Below, one piece after another: positions 36,359-42,135 of a DNA stretch of 64,000 bases; position 1 is the first letter of the stretch; every line of letters begins with the position of its first letter. The position numbers were made by a program, and so were the translations under genes. The notes below the pieces were generated by a model. The model saw only the letters and a program-made list of their open reading frames with translations, was not told the origin of the DNA and searched no databases. Origin of the DNA: Argyresthia goedartella (taxonomy: Eukaryota; Arthropoda; Insecta; Lepidoptera; Argyresthiidae); the NCBI GenBank assembly GCA_949825045.1, contig OX463815.1:32727356-32791355 (forward strand), read 5' to 3'.

Positions 36359-39300
36359 AGTGTGATTTTTACTGGCTTTTTACAATGTACAATCCTACGA
36401 GCCAACATATTCGCCCGAATTGTCAAAGCGCTGCGCTCCCACTCTATGACTAGGCCATCCTCATATCCTCAGTCTCTTCACGATGTGTGTTACTTTTTAT
36501 GTGTAATTTAAAGACTGTGTTTATTTCATTCGTAATATGAAAATAAAATATCACTTCGACTTTGTTTATCGATATTATTTAAACAGTGACTCATAGTTAG
36601 ATACCAGTCTTCTAAAATATCGATAACATATTTTTTGTCGATAGCCGTACTGATATCGATACTTACCCCTTCGCTGATTGTCAATAAAATTGTAGGCGAA
36701 AATAATCCTACCTGTTCTGTCAAAACTATATTGGTTTCAGTCATACACAGTAATACGGTCGTATGAGTAAAGAGTATATTAACTTTTGTTCATGGAAATA
36801 GTCCTGCCTTTATTTAAGTACTTACTTAAAGACCAACATGACAGTTGGTGGGTTGCCGCTTTATGTAGAAAATATTTTTTGTTGTAGTCACAATTGACCA
36901 ATTCATTCATTTACTTATTATTGATCGATCGATCGATTAATCGACATACCTACCTATTTTTCTAATTGAATCCATATGTCTTGGATTTTACTGAATCGAT
37001 TTTTGCAACACTAGTAGTATAAAGCTTGCAACATTAACCTCTTGAAAACCACCGGCGCTAAGTCAGCTAACGCCACTTTTCCGTCATAGGCTTTAATTTT
37101 TTATAACCATGGCATAAGGTTCAAAATCGCGACGCGTCCCAACTACCCTCGGTTTTAGAGAGGTTAAAAGTAAAAAAGGGTGAATCCAACTATCATGCTC
37201 ATGTTGGTCTAGCTGTATAAAAATATGAGTTTATATAGATGTTTTGAGGCTATCATATCGCAATAGACAACTCACTGTGCTCATAGATCGGCTGGTGCTT
37301 CATCGGCTGGTGTTGCCTGTGTGCGTAGAGCGCGTACGTGGGGGACGGGCTGCGCGCGCGCTTGCTGCCCGCGGAGAGCGGCGCGGGGCCGCGGAGGGAG
37401 GGCGGCTGAGGGTAACGTAAGCGCATTAATATACAGGCTTGTACATGTACAATGCTTCTCTTCGTGGGAACCAGAAACAGCGACGTCACTCACATATGAA
37501 TATCCAAGACCTGGGGGTATTCTAAGGGTTCAGTGCCTTAAACGTAAAAAAGGAACTCTTATAGCATCACTTTGTTGTCCTTCTGTCAAAACAAGACCCT
37601 TTTGCACAGGAACGCGTTTAGGTATCAAGTTAAAATATTTTCCATCATTCTAGTCTGTGGTCTCCTGTAGTTGTGAAAAAAACAGGTCAACAGCAATTTA
37701 TAGGTCAAGGTAATCAGAAGATACGGCCCGCCGTTTAAGGTGATACAAATAAATGCGGTTTTTTCGAATCCATTTACTCCACTATAAAATCATCTACAGA
37801 TTAGATTTTTGGGTAATTTGGGTTAACGTTTATTGAGTACTTGGTTAAGATTCTCATTGAAGGAAAACGATATGACGATTGGATGAAATTTTTTCGATAG
37901 AATTTAATTGCGAAAAGACCTTTTATTGTTTTATTTTTTCACTTTCGTTTACATTCGTTTTCATTACATATTTTTAGGTATCGCCTTAAGTCTCAATTTT
38001 GCCGAATTTATTCGATACTCGCAAGGGAATCAAACTAGGGTACTTCCCGCTGACCTAGAATCATGAAATATGACAAGAATCAATGTCTACAGTACAAAAC
38101 AAAGAAGAAAATCTGGAAACTTCTTCCATTAAAAATTCAATTTGTGCGGAACCCTGTGCGCGAGTCCGACTCGCACTTGGCCGGTTTTTTCTTCCTCCCA
38201 TGAATCTCCCGGCCCAAAGGTGCCCATCACACTGGCTGCGTTACGATGCTGCACACAGAGCGAGCTAGATCTTCTGGAGGACCACTGTCACTAAAGCGAC
38301 GCCCAATGTCCTTGACAAAGGCCCTACTCCGCGAACCCCAAACCCGTCTCGACAGCCAAATGAGCCTTACCTTGTTCAGTATGTGAGCGGACATGGGCGT
38401 CTGGCGTCCCTGCGATGACTGCTGCTCGCCTTGCCCAACTGACATCTGTATGCTGAAGTTCTGCATTTGCATGTTGCCTTGTGGCATCTTCATTGGCGGC
38501 ATCTCGCTGCAAGTAGGTTGAACAATCGAAAATCAAAACATAAACATTTTATATGCATACAGTCACGTACATTACTTCCGTTCCCACACCAGGATACCCT
38601 ATGTTTTGGGAACCCAGAAACAGCAACAACACACACCACACATATAAACAACCAAGACCTTTCGTTATTTTCTGGAAATACCAATCTCAAAACCAACAAC
38701 TCCAGGAGCAGGCAAAACATTGTCGGAACGCAGCTTGATGGTTAGACGAAGAGAAGAGAAGACTCCCTATGTAGGAACCCAAATGTGCCCGTGTCAGTAA
38801 CAAACATATAGCGACAGCCCGTTTGGCACACGGGGTGGCAGTCATAGCTACGCCTGTTGATGACCTCTGTGGCGCTGCAGTTGAGGCTCTGCCTACCATG
38901 CGAGAGGTAACCAGTTTTATCGCCGGCTGAGGATAATGAAAAAAACCAGGTCTTGGATGTTTATATGTGTGTGACGTCGCTGTTTCTGGTTCTCACGTCA
39001 CGGTATCCTAGTATGTGGCCAGAAGCAATGTAAGTGCCTGTATGCTGTATGTTAACGTTTGTTTATCCAGTTATCAACACTCCATTCTGTTTTTTCTCCA
39101 GTCTGGTTTTTATTGTAGATGGGCATGTCAGCAGCGAGTATATCTAATAGTAGTTATATACTCGCTGCTGACATGGCCATGGATGCCCACAGGAGGGTTG
39201 TTTTTAAGGCTGTATAGAGCTGCTACAGCTATAGAGCTGTACAGCCTTAAACACGACCCTCCTAACATGCGAAAATAATAATTATATGTAGCAGGCATAA

Positions 39301-41236
39301 GGCTCCCGCGTGGCCTATCAACAGGTTCTAGTTTAGGGAGTTAAAAAAATTCATTGTAGGATAGGAACAGTAGCCCTAACATGTAATATTATGTTGGAAT
39401 TACATGATGACGCTACAGGACTACCCAGTCCTGTAATTGACAGACACCACCTAATGTTTACCTGACAAGTGCCATCTGGAGGGGGTAGTGGCGCATGGGA
39501 ACAAGAGAGATGCATAGATGAGCTAGAGAGAGATTTTGCCTCGCTCAGGCACCAAGGATACTTTCTCTATCTATATCTATAATTATTTATTGCCTAAATT
39601 TTTACCTCAAATTTTACTTTTGCTCACCAACAGGGCAAGGAGATGAGATAGCCCAAATACTGAAACAAATGTATTAAAAAAACCTGTTGACCGACATTAC
39701 AACTCACTTAGACTCCTTCTGTTGCTGTCGCTTCCGGACCTCGTCTTCGTTGAGCACTTTCTTCAGCTGCATAAAAAGTTGCTGCTTTTCCTTCTCCAGT
39801 TGTTTCAGCTTCTGTTCCAATTGCTCGATCTGCTCTTTTGTGTCCTCTGCAAGTAAAGATAAACGTTCATATAAAGGCACATATATTACTTCTGGCCCCA
39901 CACTAGGAAACCCTGTGTCAGGGGAAACAGAAACAGCTAAGCTCACACACATTACATCCAAGACCTGAGAATAGGCCTGACCAAGTTAAATCAGTAGAAA
40001 AATTGATCACAATCACAAGTCTGTTTAACTTTTTTTAAGACTACATTAGCTCTTTTCTGTATCTGTGAATTAATCCATTAAGCATTAAAAAAACAAATGG
40101 TTGTTTTGAAAACTTCAAATCAAGAATAACCAATCAGAATGCAATGATTTCACAGGAGCTGTCATCTAAAGTAATTTTAATTTAGAAATGTCAATAGAAG
40201 GTAAATTAAAGATAATTTATCAAGATATATATCAAACATCTACACTACATCAAACACAATGCTCAAACAGTCCCCTGATGCTCAAGATGAGGGTTCTAAT
40301 CCTTGTGCTGACCTGTTGTATTTCTTATAACCATAATATAGACATTCTCATGGTGATGGCAAAAATTGTGAGGAAACCTTCATATATCCATAGCTGCGGT
40401 ATTGAGCTAGTCCTCTTTTAGGCAAAATGGAGTATTGGATAAATAGTTAAATGTGGATACAATGAAGCATCTCATATGAGAAAAGATTTGATGCTATGTT
40501 TGTTGGATTAGTCAAAAGCTACCTGAAATGTCATACATGCTAAACATGCTGAAGAAAATGGTAAGACATGGTAATGGATTTTCCCCAAAGTACCTGAGAT
40601 CTCTAAAATGCCTAAATCTCACAAGATCCAAATTTCTAGTCATGAGAGATCTCAGCTCTAGATTGCATTCTCTAGCCAAGCGTCCAAAATGGCACTCAAT
40701 TGCCATATGTGTGAATTACCGGTTATGCAGAAAAAACTTGGATGGCTGAGTCACTAGTCTTACCCAGAGTCATAACATCCTGTCGTTCTCTGGCTTCTTT
40801 CTCCTTGCGCAACCTTTCCTCCTCCACCTCTGCTTCATACTCTGAAAACAAAATAAATAATTGACTGAAGAAAAGCAGATCAGATTATGGATATTTTCTG
40901 TTTCTAAATGGTTGGTTACTCATGTTCAAAATATTCGGTGCTTGCTCTCAGGTATTAGGAGGCATTCACTTACCAAATGTCGAGAACGGTGCGTTTATGT
41001 TGGCTAGTGTGAGTTTGTTGTACCTTTCGCCATACGATTGGCGTTTGCCGGGCGTTTTGGCTTGAGGGGTTACGCAAACCTTGGCATGCATGTAAATCAA
41101 ACCTAATAGATAGTATGTGAACATCACCTTCTTTCTTCCGCTGTCGCTCCCTGATAATGTAGCGCTTCAACGCATTCCACATCTTCTGATCTTTCTCACT
41201 GCGTTCCTCGCCAGTCGTAGCCGTTGCAGCGGGCAT
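6916..41236 (-). CDS. Gps2: GPS2 homologue (G protein pathway suppressor 2), eight coding exons
   Basis: Joined exons (listed separately) give about 316 residues in one frame with matching phases at all seven junctions; human GPS2 is about 327. In known GPS2 the N-terminal coiled coil binds NCoR/SMRT and TBL1 and restrains HDAC3 repression; the protein is nuclear with cytoplasmic roles in JNK and ubiquitin signalling. Here residues 19-36 (MWNALKRYIIRERQRKKE) align with the GPS2 start helix. A Glu/Arg-rich helix (37-62) follows, then the diagnostic 'TKEQIEQLEQKL' and 'QQLFMQLKKVL' heptads (about 66-96). The rest is low-complexity Gln/Pro/His/Tyr-rich sequence, as in the family. The start at 41,236 begins 'MPAA' and gives a GPS2-like N-terminal length. 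The frame is open upstream to 41,335, so an earlier coding exon is not fully excluded. The introns are full of transposons. Identity is by memory of the family, not a search. Confidence 0.9.
7057..7330 (+). mobile_element. tRNA-derived SINE, family 1
   Basis: The head has tRNA-like promoter boxes ('ggtttagcctagcggg' as box A region, 'gggttcgcatcccgg' as box B). The body contains 'aacacaagcctta' and 'gagcttattatgggcc', and the tail is (ATT)n. Copies of the same or a sister family: 25813-26035 and 61672-61921 (minus); a tail-only piece at 23828-23960. Lies in the last GPS2 intron. Confidence 0.88.
7475..7960. other. Intronic spacer, no gene
   Basis: Includes a short imperfect repeat of about 20 bp ('ctggccactataccctc' variants, 7565-7652). 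Otherwise plain AT-rich intron sequence. Confidence 0.4.
7966..8338 (+). mobile_element. 5S rRNA-headed SINE (SINE3-like)
   Basis: Bases about 7966-8075 resemble 5S rRNA over the internal promoter: 'gtagcaacatccggccgag' then 'gagtactggatgggtgaccg' correspond to box A, intermediate element and box C of animal 5S genes. The body after 8088 ('tgtttcggatgacacgttaa', 'gctgtaggtcccggct', 'ggggacattaatggcc') matches a tRNA-headed copy at 52600-52890 and a headless piece at 32500-32680. Ends in (ATT)n about 20 bp from the GPS2 exon 7 donor. Confidence 0.75.
8355..8474 (-). CDS. Gps2: GPS2 coding exon 7 (polyproline)
   Basis: 120 bp, 40 codons, between acceptor ATCCCCAG|GTG and donor CAG|GTATAG. Encodes VLIGLSESSHHA, six prolines, then VSSGVVYAPPVSRHQ and PGQPHLQ. 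GC-rich in an AT-rich setting, phase 0 at both ends. A SINE tail ends about 20 bp beyond the donor. Confidence 0.84.
9030..11780 (-). pseudogene. Minus-strand LINE relic (ORF1, endonuclease, partial RT)
   Basis: Reading from 11.78 kb downward: an ORF1-like stretch ('GDYKSYKIGVPADLYDK' near 11.12-11.2 kb, preceded by a Lys/Ser-rich linker). An APE-type endonuclease piece at 10467-10799 follows ('CIVVYIPPNSKN', 'NVLVLGDFNLYS'). Then comes a linker domain (9842-10177) and RT motifs at 9040-9300 ('QVDVAYFDFRKAFDTVDNDV', 'LTFSGVRKGS'). The sequence stops just after the RT 'GVRxGS' box, so the YADD region is missing. Stops and frameshifts occur throughout. Probably Jockey/CR1 group; sits antisense to nothing essential in the GPS2 intron. 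Confidence 0.75.
11730..11990 (-). repeat. Fragment related to the 21718-22136 repeat
   Basis: 'gctgtatctcaagaaccgta' and 'gagagttgaaattttcatag' plus 'tctgttgcggctac' parallel 'acagcctggtgac...' and 'gagttgaaattttc...' in the complete copy at 21718-22136. Orientation relative to that copy was judged by eye only. Confidence 0.4.
12000..12894. other. Intronic spacer, nothing assigned
   Basis: AT-rich. The longest frame (12280-12687, minus) has no family resemblance, codon bias or splice context. Confidence 0.4.
13030..13112 (+). promoter_or_regulatory. tRNA-like segment in the LINE 5' leader (possible pol III boxes)
   Basis: 'aaatagctcagccggtaacc' resembles a tRNA box A and 'caagttcgatccccgg', about 40 bases on, resembles box B. 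Acceptor-stem pairing is not evident, so it is not a tRNA gene. It lies 60-140 bp upstream of ORF1 and is followed by a T19 tract (13149-13167). It may be a captured SINE head or part of the LINE promoter. Confidence 0.45.
13500..13982 (+). repeat. Left LTR (483 bp, internally deleted)
   Basis: Nearly identical to the first 450 bp of the right LTR, then jumps from 'gggagccgtc' straight to 'ttttggtcaggttag', skipping about 358 bp present at the 3' LTR. The last bases, cactgttTCA, match the right LTR. Confidence 0.88.
15339..16179 (+). repeat. Right LTR (841 bp)
   Basis: Full version of the LTR. Contains an internal duplication of about 57 bp ('gaggagtaatatcctcctgg' with 'cgctaacggagctctgaatc') at roughly 15867-15975. 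An AATAAA near 16117 ('gattaataaatgta') is a plausible poly(A) signal. Confidence 0.87.
16950..19855 (+). pseudogene. LINE ORF2: endonuclease-reverse transcriptase, frameshifted
   Basis: The APE endonuclease begins about 16970 (IYYQNVRGLRTK), then IIVLTETWLN, DGGGVLVAV and AILGDFNLG, ending near DSFHPPLEI at 17680. RT motifs follow: GPDDIPAVFVK, WKKSRIVPVYKKGDESD with NYRPISIL, EQHGFKRGRSVETNL, YTDFSSAFDKVNHSLL, then (after a frameshift near 18,805-18,815) GVPQGSHLGPVLFLIFINDL and the catalytic SLFADDLKLY. The distal domain (LEYASVVWNP) continues to 19,765, where a second shift precedes the natural end at about 19,855. Two frameshifts mean no intact polyprotein. The gene nicks target DNA and reverse-transcribes element RNA in the family. 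Confidence 0.88.
20107..20154 (+). repeat. Poly(A) tract of 48 A, tail of the LINE
   Basis: Pure A tract directly after the LINE 3'UTR; marks the 3' end of a reverse-transcribed RNA. Confidence 0.9.
20155..20215 (-). repeat. End of the 'gtgcgagt...gggttccgta' repeat
   Basis: 'gtacggaactcttc' and 'tcgcatttgaccgggttttt' are the reverse complement of the start of the repeat at 21718, so the LINE probably landed in or beside such a copy. Confidence 0.5.
20216..20803. repeat. Second 33-bp minisatellite, about 18 copies
   Basis: Unit of 33 bp (atgttcatgaaaccggggca then cgtaaggcaacac). Position 2 of the ATG and a 'gttcat/gctcat' choice vary between copies; one copy near 20680 lost a base. First copies are more diverged (20216-20285). 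Long open frames of an 11-residue repeat on both strands are a consequence of the period; no start or splice context supports coding. Confidence 0.95.
20804..21717. other. Intronic spacer with repeat fragments
   Basis: Contains (ACAT)n at about 21357-21376 and (CAAA)n at 21478-21490. 'atggcagaggcacagttgtg' (21516-21535) belongs to a dispersed repeat also at 31384 and 62291. No gene. Confidence 0.45.
21718..22136 (+). repeat. Lepidopteran dispersed repeat (start 'caagtgcgagt', end 'ggaaccct')
   Basis: Near-complete copy. It starts 'acggtcaagtgcgagtc' with 'gaagtgttccgta', passes 'ttactttcacactccatgta' and a (GGAC)n tract (22053-22077), and ends 'gggtacggaaccct' plus A-run. Partial relatives: 1440-1500, 33290-33420, 38150-38195 (minus), 54060-54110 (minus), 58240-58300, 61073-61260. 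Non-coding; class not assigned. Confidence 0.6.
22161..23700 (-). repeat. Tandem array of 13 units made from a GPS2 exon 3' part plus its splice donor
   Basis: Thirteen units of about 113-124 bp. The motif 'tatcaagtactaacctgcgg' occurs at about 22161, 22283, 22397, 22521, 22634, 22751, 22873, 22990, 23112, 23229, 23351, 23468 and 23582. On the minus strand each unit contains the end of GPS2 exon 6 (HLYPQPLYRDMLDNKEPPQ) followed by CAG|GTTAGTACTTG. The copy next to the acceptor reads CAG|GTCAGT and is the real exon. From unit 6 on, units alternate 122 and 117 bp, a 239-bp higher-order repeat. Downstream units lack an acceptor, so they are intronic donor copies. Confidence 0.95.
23596..23747 (-). 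CDS. Gps2: GPS2 coding exon 6 (source of the adjacent tandem array)
   Basis: 152 bp between acceptor TCGCCCCAG|GC and donor CAG|GTCAGT. Encodes 50 residues: a Pro/Leu start, His/Ala/Pro-rich middle and HLYPQPLYRDMLDNKEPPQ. Reading past the donor gives VST then a stop, so only splicing at this first donor is productive. The last two thirds of this exon and its donor are repeated tandemly downstream (22161-23595). Confidence 0.87.
23828..23960 (+). mobile_element. SINE family 1, 3' part
   Basis: Colinear with the 3' half of the complete minus-strand copy at 61672-61921 ('tagtacccaagatacaggga', 'ggggctagatcaatgtgtgt'). Ends in (ATT)n at 23935-23956. Head missing. Confidence 0.8.
24140..24200 (+). 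repeat. LINE 3' end ('gcccagcagtggga' type)
   Basis: 'gaggcctgtgcccagcagtg' plus 'ggactttcaataaataataa' is the typical end of a common lepidopteran LINE; no coding part is attached. Confidence 0.6.
24533..24771. mobile_element. Foldback MITE with ~110-bp inverted arms
   Basis: The left arm from 'tacagtcagcatcagatata' and the right arm ending in its reverse complement pair over roughly 110 bases with few mismatches (shared blocks AGCAGGTTAGCTA, ATCAGAAA, ATCGAT, GTTGACAT). Only about 20 bp of loop remains. Ends with TA, as for Tc1/mariner-type MITEs. Confidence 0.85.
24780..25800. other. Intronic spacer, no gene
   Basis: About 1 kb of AT-rich sequence without recognised repeats or exon signals. 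Confidence 0.4.
25813..26035 (+). mobile_element. SINE family 1 copy, box B deleted
   Basis: 'gacgaccggtttagcctagc' and 'cctgcctacgaggctaac' match the head of the 7057 copy, but the stretch containing box B is missing. The body ('aacacaagcctt', 'tattatgggcctagtttgat') is intact to a short A/T tail. Confidence 0.83.
26160..26545 (+). mobile_element. MITE family C with hairpin core
   Basis: Short inverted ends sharing GATxACCAAAA, with internal 'accaataaattcgaaa' and 'cattttgggtaggaaa'. A relative lies at 49405-49750. Carries the 'aacctaacacgaagg' hairpin module (26364-26452) in its stem class I form. Confidence 0.65.
27185..27500. repeat. hAT left subterminal inverted repeat
   Basis: Reverse-complementary to about 28640-28925 (shared 'gtgcgaatcagaattttcgg', 'gaaattttgacgggaaaaag', 'tgtcgtagttactagt'). 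Internally it holds two copies of an ~85-bp subunit ('ctgatttgcttcaaaat'). Confidence 0.85.
27729..28169 (-). pseudogene. hAT transposase C-terminal (dimerisation) fragment
   Basis: 'LSAPCTSAATERTFSAQADV' and 'NAKKNRLTTERAGKI' form the hAT C-terminal dimerisation motif, followed by an acidic/Pro-rich tail. The BED finger and RNase H-like catalytic part are absent, and the upstream minus-strand frame 28259-28453 is not recognisable as hAT. About 146 codons remain of an expected 600 or so. Confidence 0.75.
28640..28925. repeat. hAT right subterminal inverted repeat
   Basis: Inverted partner of 27185-27500, with the same duplicated subunit and 'aaatggcggccacttttt'. Confidence 0.85.
30215..30505 (+). 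repeat. LINE 3' end (CR1-like family)
   Basis: 'tgctggaagaaatctcttgt' with 'agagataagctcgcctt' and 'tgtgcaataaattattgtta' is the family terminal signature also at 1588-1720, 58785-59115 (minus) and 61262-61460 (minus). The upstream 3'UTR is degraded. Confidence 0.7.
30652..30690. repeat. (AATTGTA)n short tandem repeat
   Basis: About five units of attgtaa immediately before an A-rich run. Confidence 0.85.
30855..30895. repeat. Perfect 18-bp hairpin
   Basis: Arms ttgtaaattattgctttt and its exact reverse complement around a gtttg loop; another imperfect palindrome (attattcc/ggaataat) lies just upstream. Confidence 0.85.
31152..31232 (+). mobile_element. SINE family 2, head fragment
   Basis: 'ctctgtggcgcagcggttgt' and 'cccgggttcaagcaccggct' carry the tRNA-like boxes of the 58436 SINE; the body is absent. 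Confidence 0.75.
31233..32014. other. Intronic spacer with dispersed repeat pieces
   Basis: Contains 'gatggcagaggtacagtt' (31384) and a block (31690-31790) resembling 41000-41105. No gene. Confidence 0.45.
32015..32478 (+). mobile_element. Internally deleted (nonautonomous) Crypton copy
   Basis: Colinear with the reverse complement of the Crypton at 49993-51787. From 'ccaaagcaaatagttaagtt' it follows that element's 5' leader for about 330 bp, to 'tattgtgaatatc' just before the recombinase start. It then jumps to the distal end ('ttctgtttcctcgcaaatgt' ... 'atgtactatta'). The whole coding region, about 1.3 kb, is missing, while both ends are kept. Similarity at both ends stops at matching positions. 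Confidence 0.85.
32500..32680 (+). mobile_element. Headless copy of the 5S/tRNA-headed SINE body
   Basis: 'gggttggccacaagcccgac', 'gctgagccagcgtggtggag' and 'ctaggtgaggacatta' match the 3' bodies at 8190-8310 and 52600-52690 (minus). Confidence 0.75.
32690..33765. other. Intronic spacer, partial dispersed repeat
   Basis: 33290-33420 resembles part of the 21718 repeat ('tactttcatactccatgta'); no gene otherwise. Confidence 0.4.
33930..34735 (+). pseudogene. 5'-truncated Jockey-like LINE fragment inside the left LTR
   Basis: Encodes the post-catalytic half of a Jockey-type RT: LPDWLAKWRLSVNVGKTQAL, SSQVKYLGVTIDRRLTMKQH, SRLTYAAPAWYALCSE, ending near 34561. A GC-rich 3'UTR and an (AAG)n tail follow. 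The 9-bp duplication AATAAATTA (33921-33929 and 34736-34744) proves target-primed insertion into the LTR. The remaining 196-codon frame is open but lacks the catalytic part. Much more GC-rich than its surroundings. A decayed relative is at 43605-44360. Confidence 0.9.
34829..34846 (+). promoter_or_regulatory. Primer-binding site (tRNA-Trp type)
   Basis: TGGTGACCCGAC immediately follows the left LTR; it fits the complement of the insect tRNA-Trp 3' end with one C missing. Confidence 0.65.
36026..36279 (+). repeat. Right LTR
   Basis: Starts TGTGCCGGTC, contains 'tgtaccaacctagtatataa' and 'aataaatta', and ends ctctggcaaag. About 95% like the left LTR by eye, with an 11-bp difference ('taccgacagac') near its start. 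Confidence 0.88.
36284..36352. repeat. (GA)n/(GGGAGA)n microsatellite
   Basis: Purine-only tract, gggaga units grading into pure ga, just after the LTR element. Confidence 0.95.
36530..37033. other. Intronic spacer with ATCGAT clusters
   Basis: Several ATCGAT/TATCGATA motifs (36567-36668) and gatcgatcgatcgatta (36924-36940). No gene; the clustering of TATCGATA-like sites is noted separately. Confidence 0.4.
37034..37167. mobile_element. Small piggyBac-like MITE (TTAA-flanked)
   Basis: TTAA at both ends and 13-bp inverted ends (CCTCTTGAAAACC / GGTTTTAGAGAGG). Interior 'taaccatggcataaggttca' and 'aaaatcgcgac' resembles 62345-62425. Confidence 0.75.
37276..37405 (-). CDS. Gps2: GPS2 coding exon 5 (basic, SPSPTY/His-rich)
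   Basis: 130 bp between acceptor CCCTCAG|CCG and donor ACA|GTGAGT. Encodes 43 residues including GSKRARSPSPTYALYAHRQH and a His/Gln-rich end; 'KRARSPSP' could be a nuclear-localisation or phosphorylation segment (inference). GC-rich against AT-rich flanks. Leaves one base, A, completed by GC of the next exon to Ser. Confidence 0.86.
37437..37512 (-). mobile_element. SINE family 2, 3' part
   Basis: 'aaccagaaacagcgacgtca' and 'tatccaagacctgg' are the reverse complement of the 58436 SINE body; truncated at both sides. Lies 32 bp from GPS2 exon 5 acceptor side. Confidence 0.75.
37520..38370. other. GPS2 intron 4 spacer
   Basis: AT-rich. Holds the minus-strand end of the 21718-type repeat at 38150-38195 ('gagtccgactcgcacttggc'). 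No exon seen. Confidence 0.45.
38371..38506 (-). CDS. Gps2: GPS2 coding exon 4 (Met/Gln-rich)
   Basis: 136 bp between acceptor CTTGCAG|C and donor AAG|GTAAGG. Encodes MPPMKMPQGNMQMQNF and a Gln/Ser-rich stretch ending HILNK; composition resembles the segment after the GPS2 coiled coil. Ends in phase 0. Confidence 0.88.
38549..38672 (-). mobile_element. SINE family 2, 3' part
   Basis: Reverse complement of the 58436 family body ('ccaggataccctatgttttg', 'acacaccacacatataaaca'); begins about 40 bp upstream of GPS2 exon 4. Confidence 0.78.
38868..39060 (+). mobile_element. SINE family 2, nearly complete
   Basis: Head 'cctctgtggcgctgcagttg' and 'ctgcctaccatgcgagaggt', damaged box B ('agttttatcgccggctg'), body 'ggatgtttatatgtgtgtga' to 'gtggccagaagcaatgtaag'. 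Confidence 0.85.
39122..39178. repeat. Hairpin 1, about 22-bp stem
   Basis: 'catgtcagcagcgagtatat' and its exact reverse complement around a 12-base loop. With hairpin 2 it forms a pair inside GPS2 intron 3. Confidence 0.88.
39191..39263. repeat. Hairpin 2, about 30-bp stem
   Basis: Arms 'aggagggttgtttttaaggc' and 'ttaaacacgaccctcct' with 'gctgta'/'tacagc' and 'agagct' inner pairing; three or so mismatches over about 30 pairs. Starts 12 bp after hairpin 1. Confidence 0.88.
39708..39846 (-). CDS. Gps2: GPS2 coding exon 3 (coiled-coil core)
   Basis: 139 bp between acceptor TTGCAG|AG and donor TAA|GTGAGT. Encodes the signature coiled coil (TKEQIEQLEQKL ... QQLFMQLKKVLNEDE), the most conserved part of GPS2 and the corepressor-binding segment in vertebrates. 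Ends with two bases (AA) completed by C of the next exon. Confidence 0.94.
39870..39967 (-). mobile_element. SINE family 2, 3' part
   Basis: 'attacttctggccccacact' and 'acacattacatccaagacct' match the 58436 body in reverse; starts about 25 bp upstream of GPS2 exon 3. Confidence 0.78.
39968..40763. other. GPS2 intron 2, no other gene
   Basis: AT-rich, low-repeat sequence. Short frames at 40188-40421 and 40512-40749 have no family resemblance. Confidence 0.45.
40764..40841 (-). CDS. Gps2: GPS2 coding exon 2 (charged helix)
   Basis: 78 bp between acceptor TTTTCAG|AG and donor TGG|GTAAGA. Encodes YEAEVEEERLRKEKEARERQ then DVMTL, a strongly charged helix with heptad character. It enters with AG (completing GAG) and exits with G, matching both neighbours. 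Confidence 0.92.
41128..41236 (-). CDS. Gps2: GPS2 coding exon 1 (start codon to donor)
   Basis: Begins at ATG (41234-41236, context ACGATGC) and encodes 36 residues ending RERQRKKE plus one base. The donor AAG|GTGATG is at 41127/41126. Contains the MWNALKRYIIRERQRKK helix equivalent to the conserved GPS2 N-terminus. Phase 1 end, completed by AG of the next exon to give Glu. Confidence 0.88.
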
Positions 41237-41339
41237 CGTGGACGCCTGGTGCTGCGACGTCGGTACCACAGGGCTCTCCAGTTTGAGTCCGTTTAAACCA
41301 AATAATAACAAAAACAAAAAAAACGTGCAAAACAAAGGA

Positions 41340-42010
41340 AATTACAGTTATTAAATAAAATATTTTTTACAGTCACCATTGACCTTCACTCTTCACAAAC
41401 GCCAAAAATAAATTGTGTTCTTTGATCGATTCTTGTGTTGTGTGATGGACTTGTGTATGACAGTCTTTTTTTTACTTTCTTTCTTGCGGTCCGATAATAA
41501 GATTGTTGATGCAATTGCAAGGTTTTTATCTTAGATAATAGGACGACGTCTGTTAAGTTGCCTTAGGTGTGTGGTTCGTAGGATTGTAAATTATTCGGTC
41601 CAAGTATAAAGAAGGATGTTCTGTACGCTTAGCATTGTACTCTTCACTTTCTCTCGACGTCGAAAGAGAGCTTGCCATGTCTATAATTTGGTCGTCCGTC
41701 TCCCTTTCCCACGTCGCGGCGAGAGCGAGACACGCCGAGAGATATCGGGCTCGATAGAGAAAATGACATTTGTTCGTAGACAAGGGCCTTTCTCGAGCGT
41801 GGCATACTAAGCGTACTGCTACTATCGTAGGGTGTAGTAGGTAAACATTCTCACAGATATGAGCGTACAACAAATCCCAAAGCTTCATTCGGACCATTAC
41901 TCCAAAATATTTATTGTCTATGGTGCGATTTAGGGAAGTTAAAAAACTGATAGGTAGTTGCATCGATAGAATTAACACATACAGTCTATAAATGCTTCAG
42001 TTTAGTTGCC
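41340..42010. other. Region upstream of GPS2 coding exon 1; 5'UTR/promoter probably here or further right
   Basis: Contains a G/C-rich, mostly unbroken stretch (41616-41978) open on both strands, with no protein family recognised; it may be a repeat. No TATA/Inr can be chosen with confidence. Confidence 0.3.
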
Positions 42011-42135
42011 ACGTTACGTAGTCCAGTAAGTGAAACGACCACGTAGCCCATGCACGATCTTCACAATGATGACGTCTTCGGCCAGCAGCTACCTCGCCTT
42101 TCACCGGCCTCGCTGCGAGACCACGCTCGGCCACC

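Noticed and set aside
41553..41978. 141-codon minus-strand gene upstream of GPS2
   Set aside because: No recognisable domain, open on both strands because of local GC content; more likely a decayed repeat or promoter-proximal sequence.
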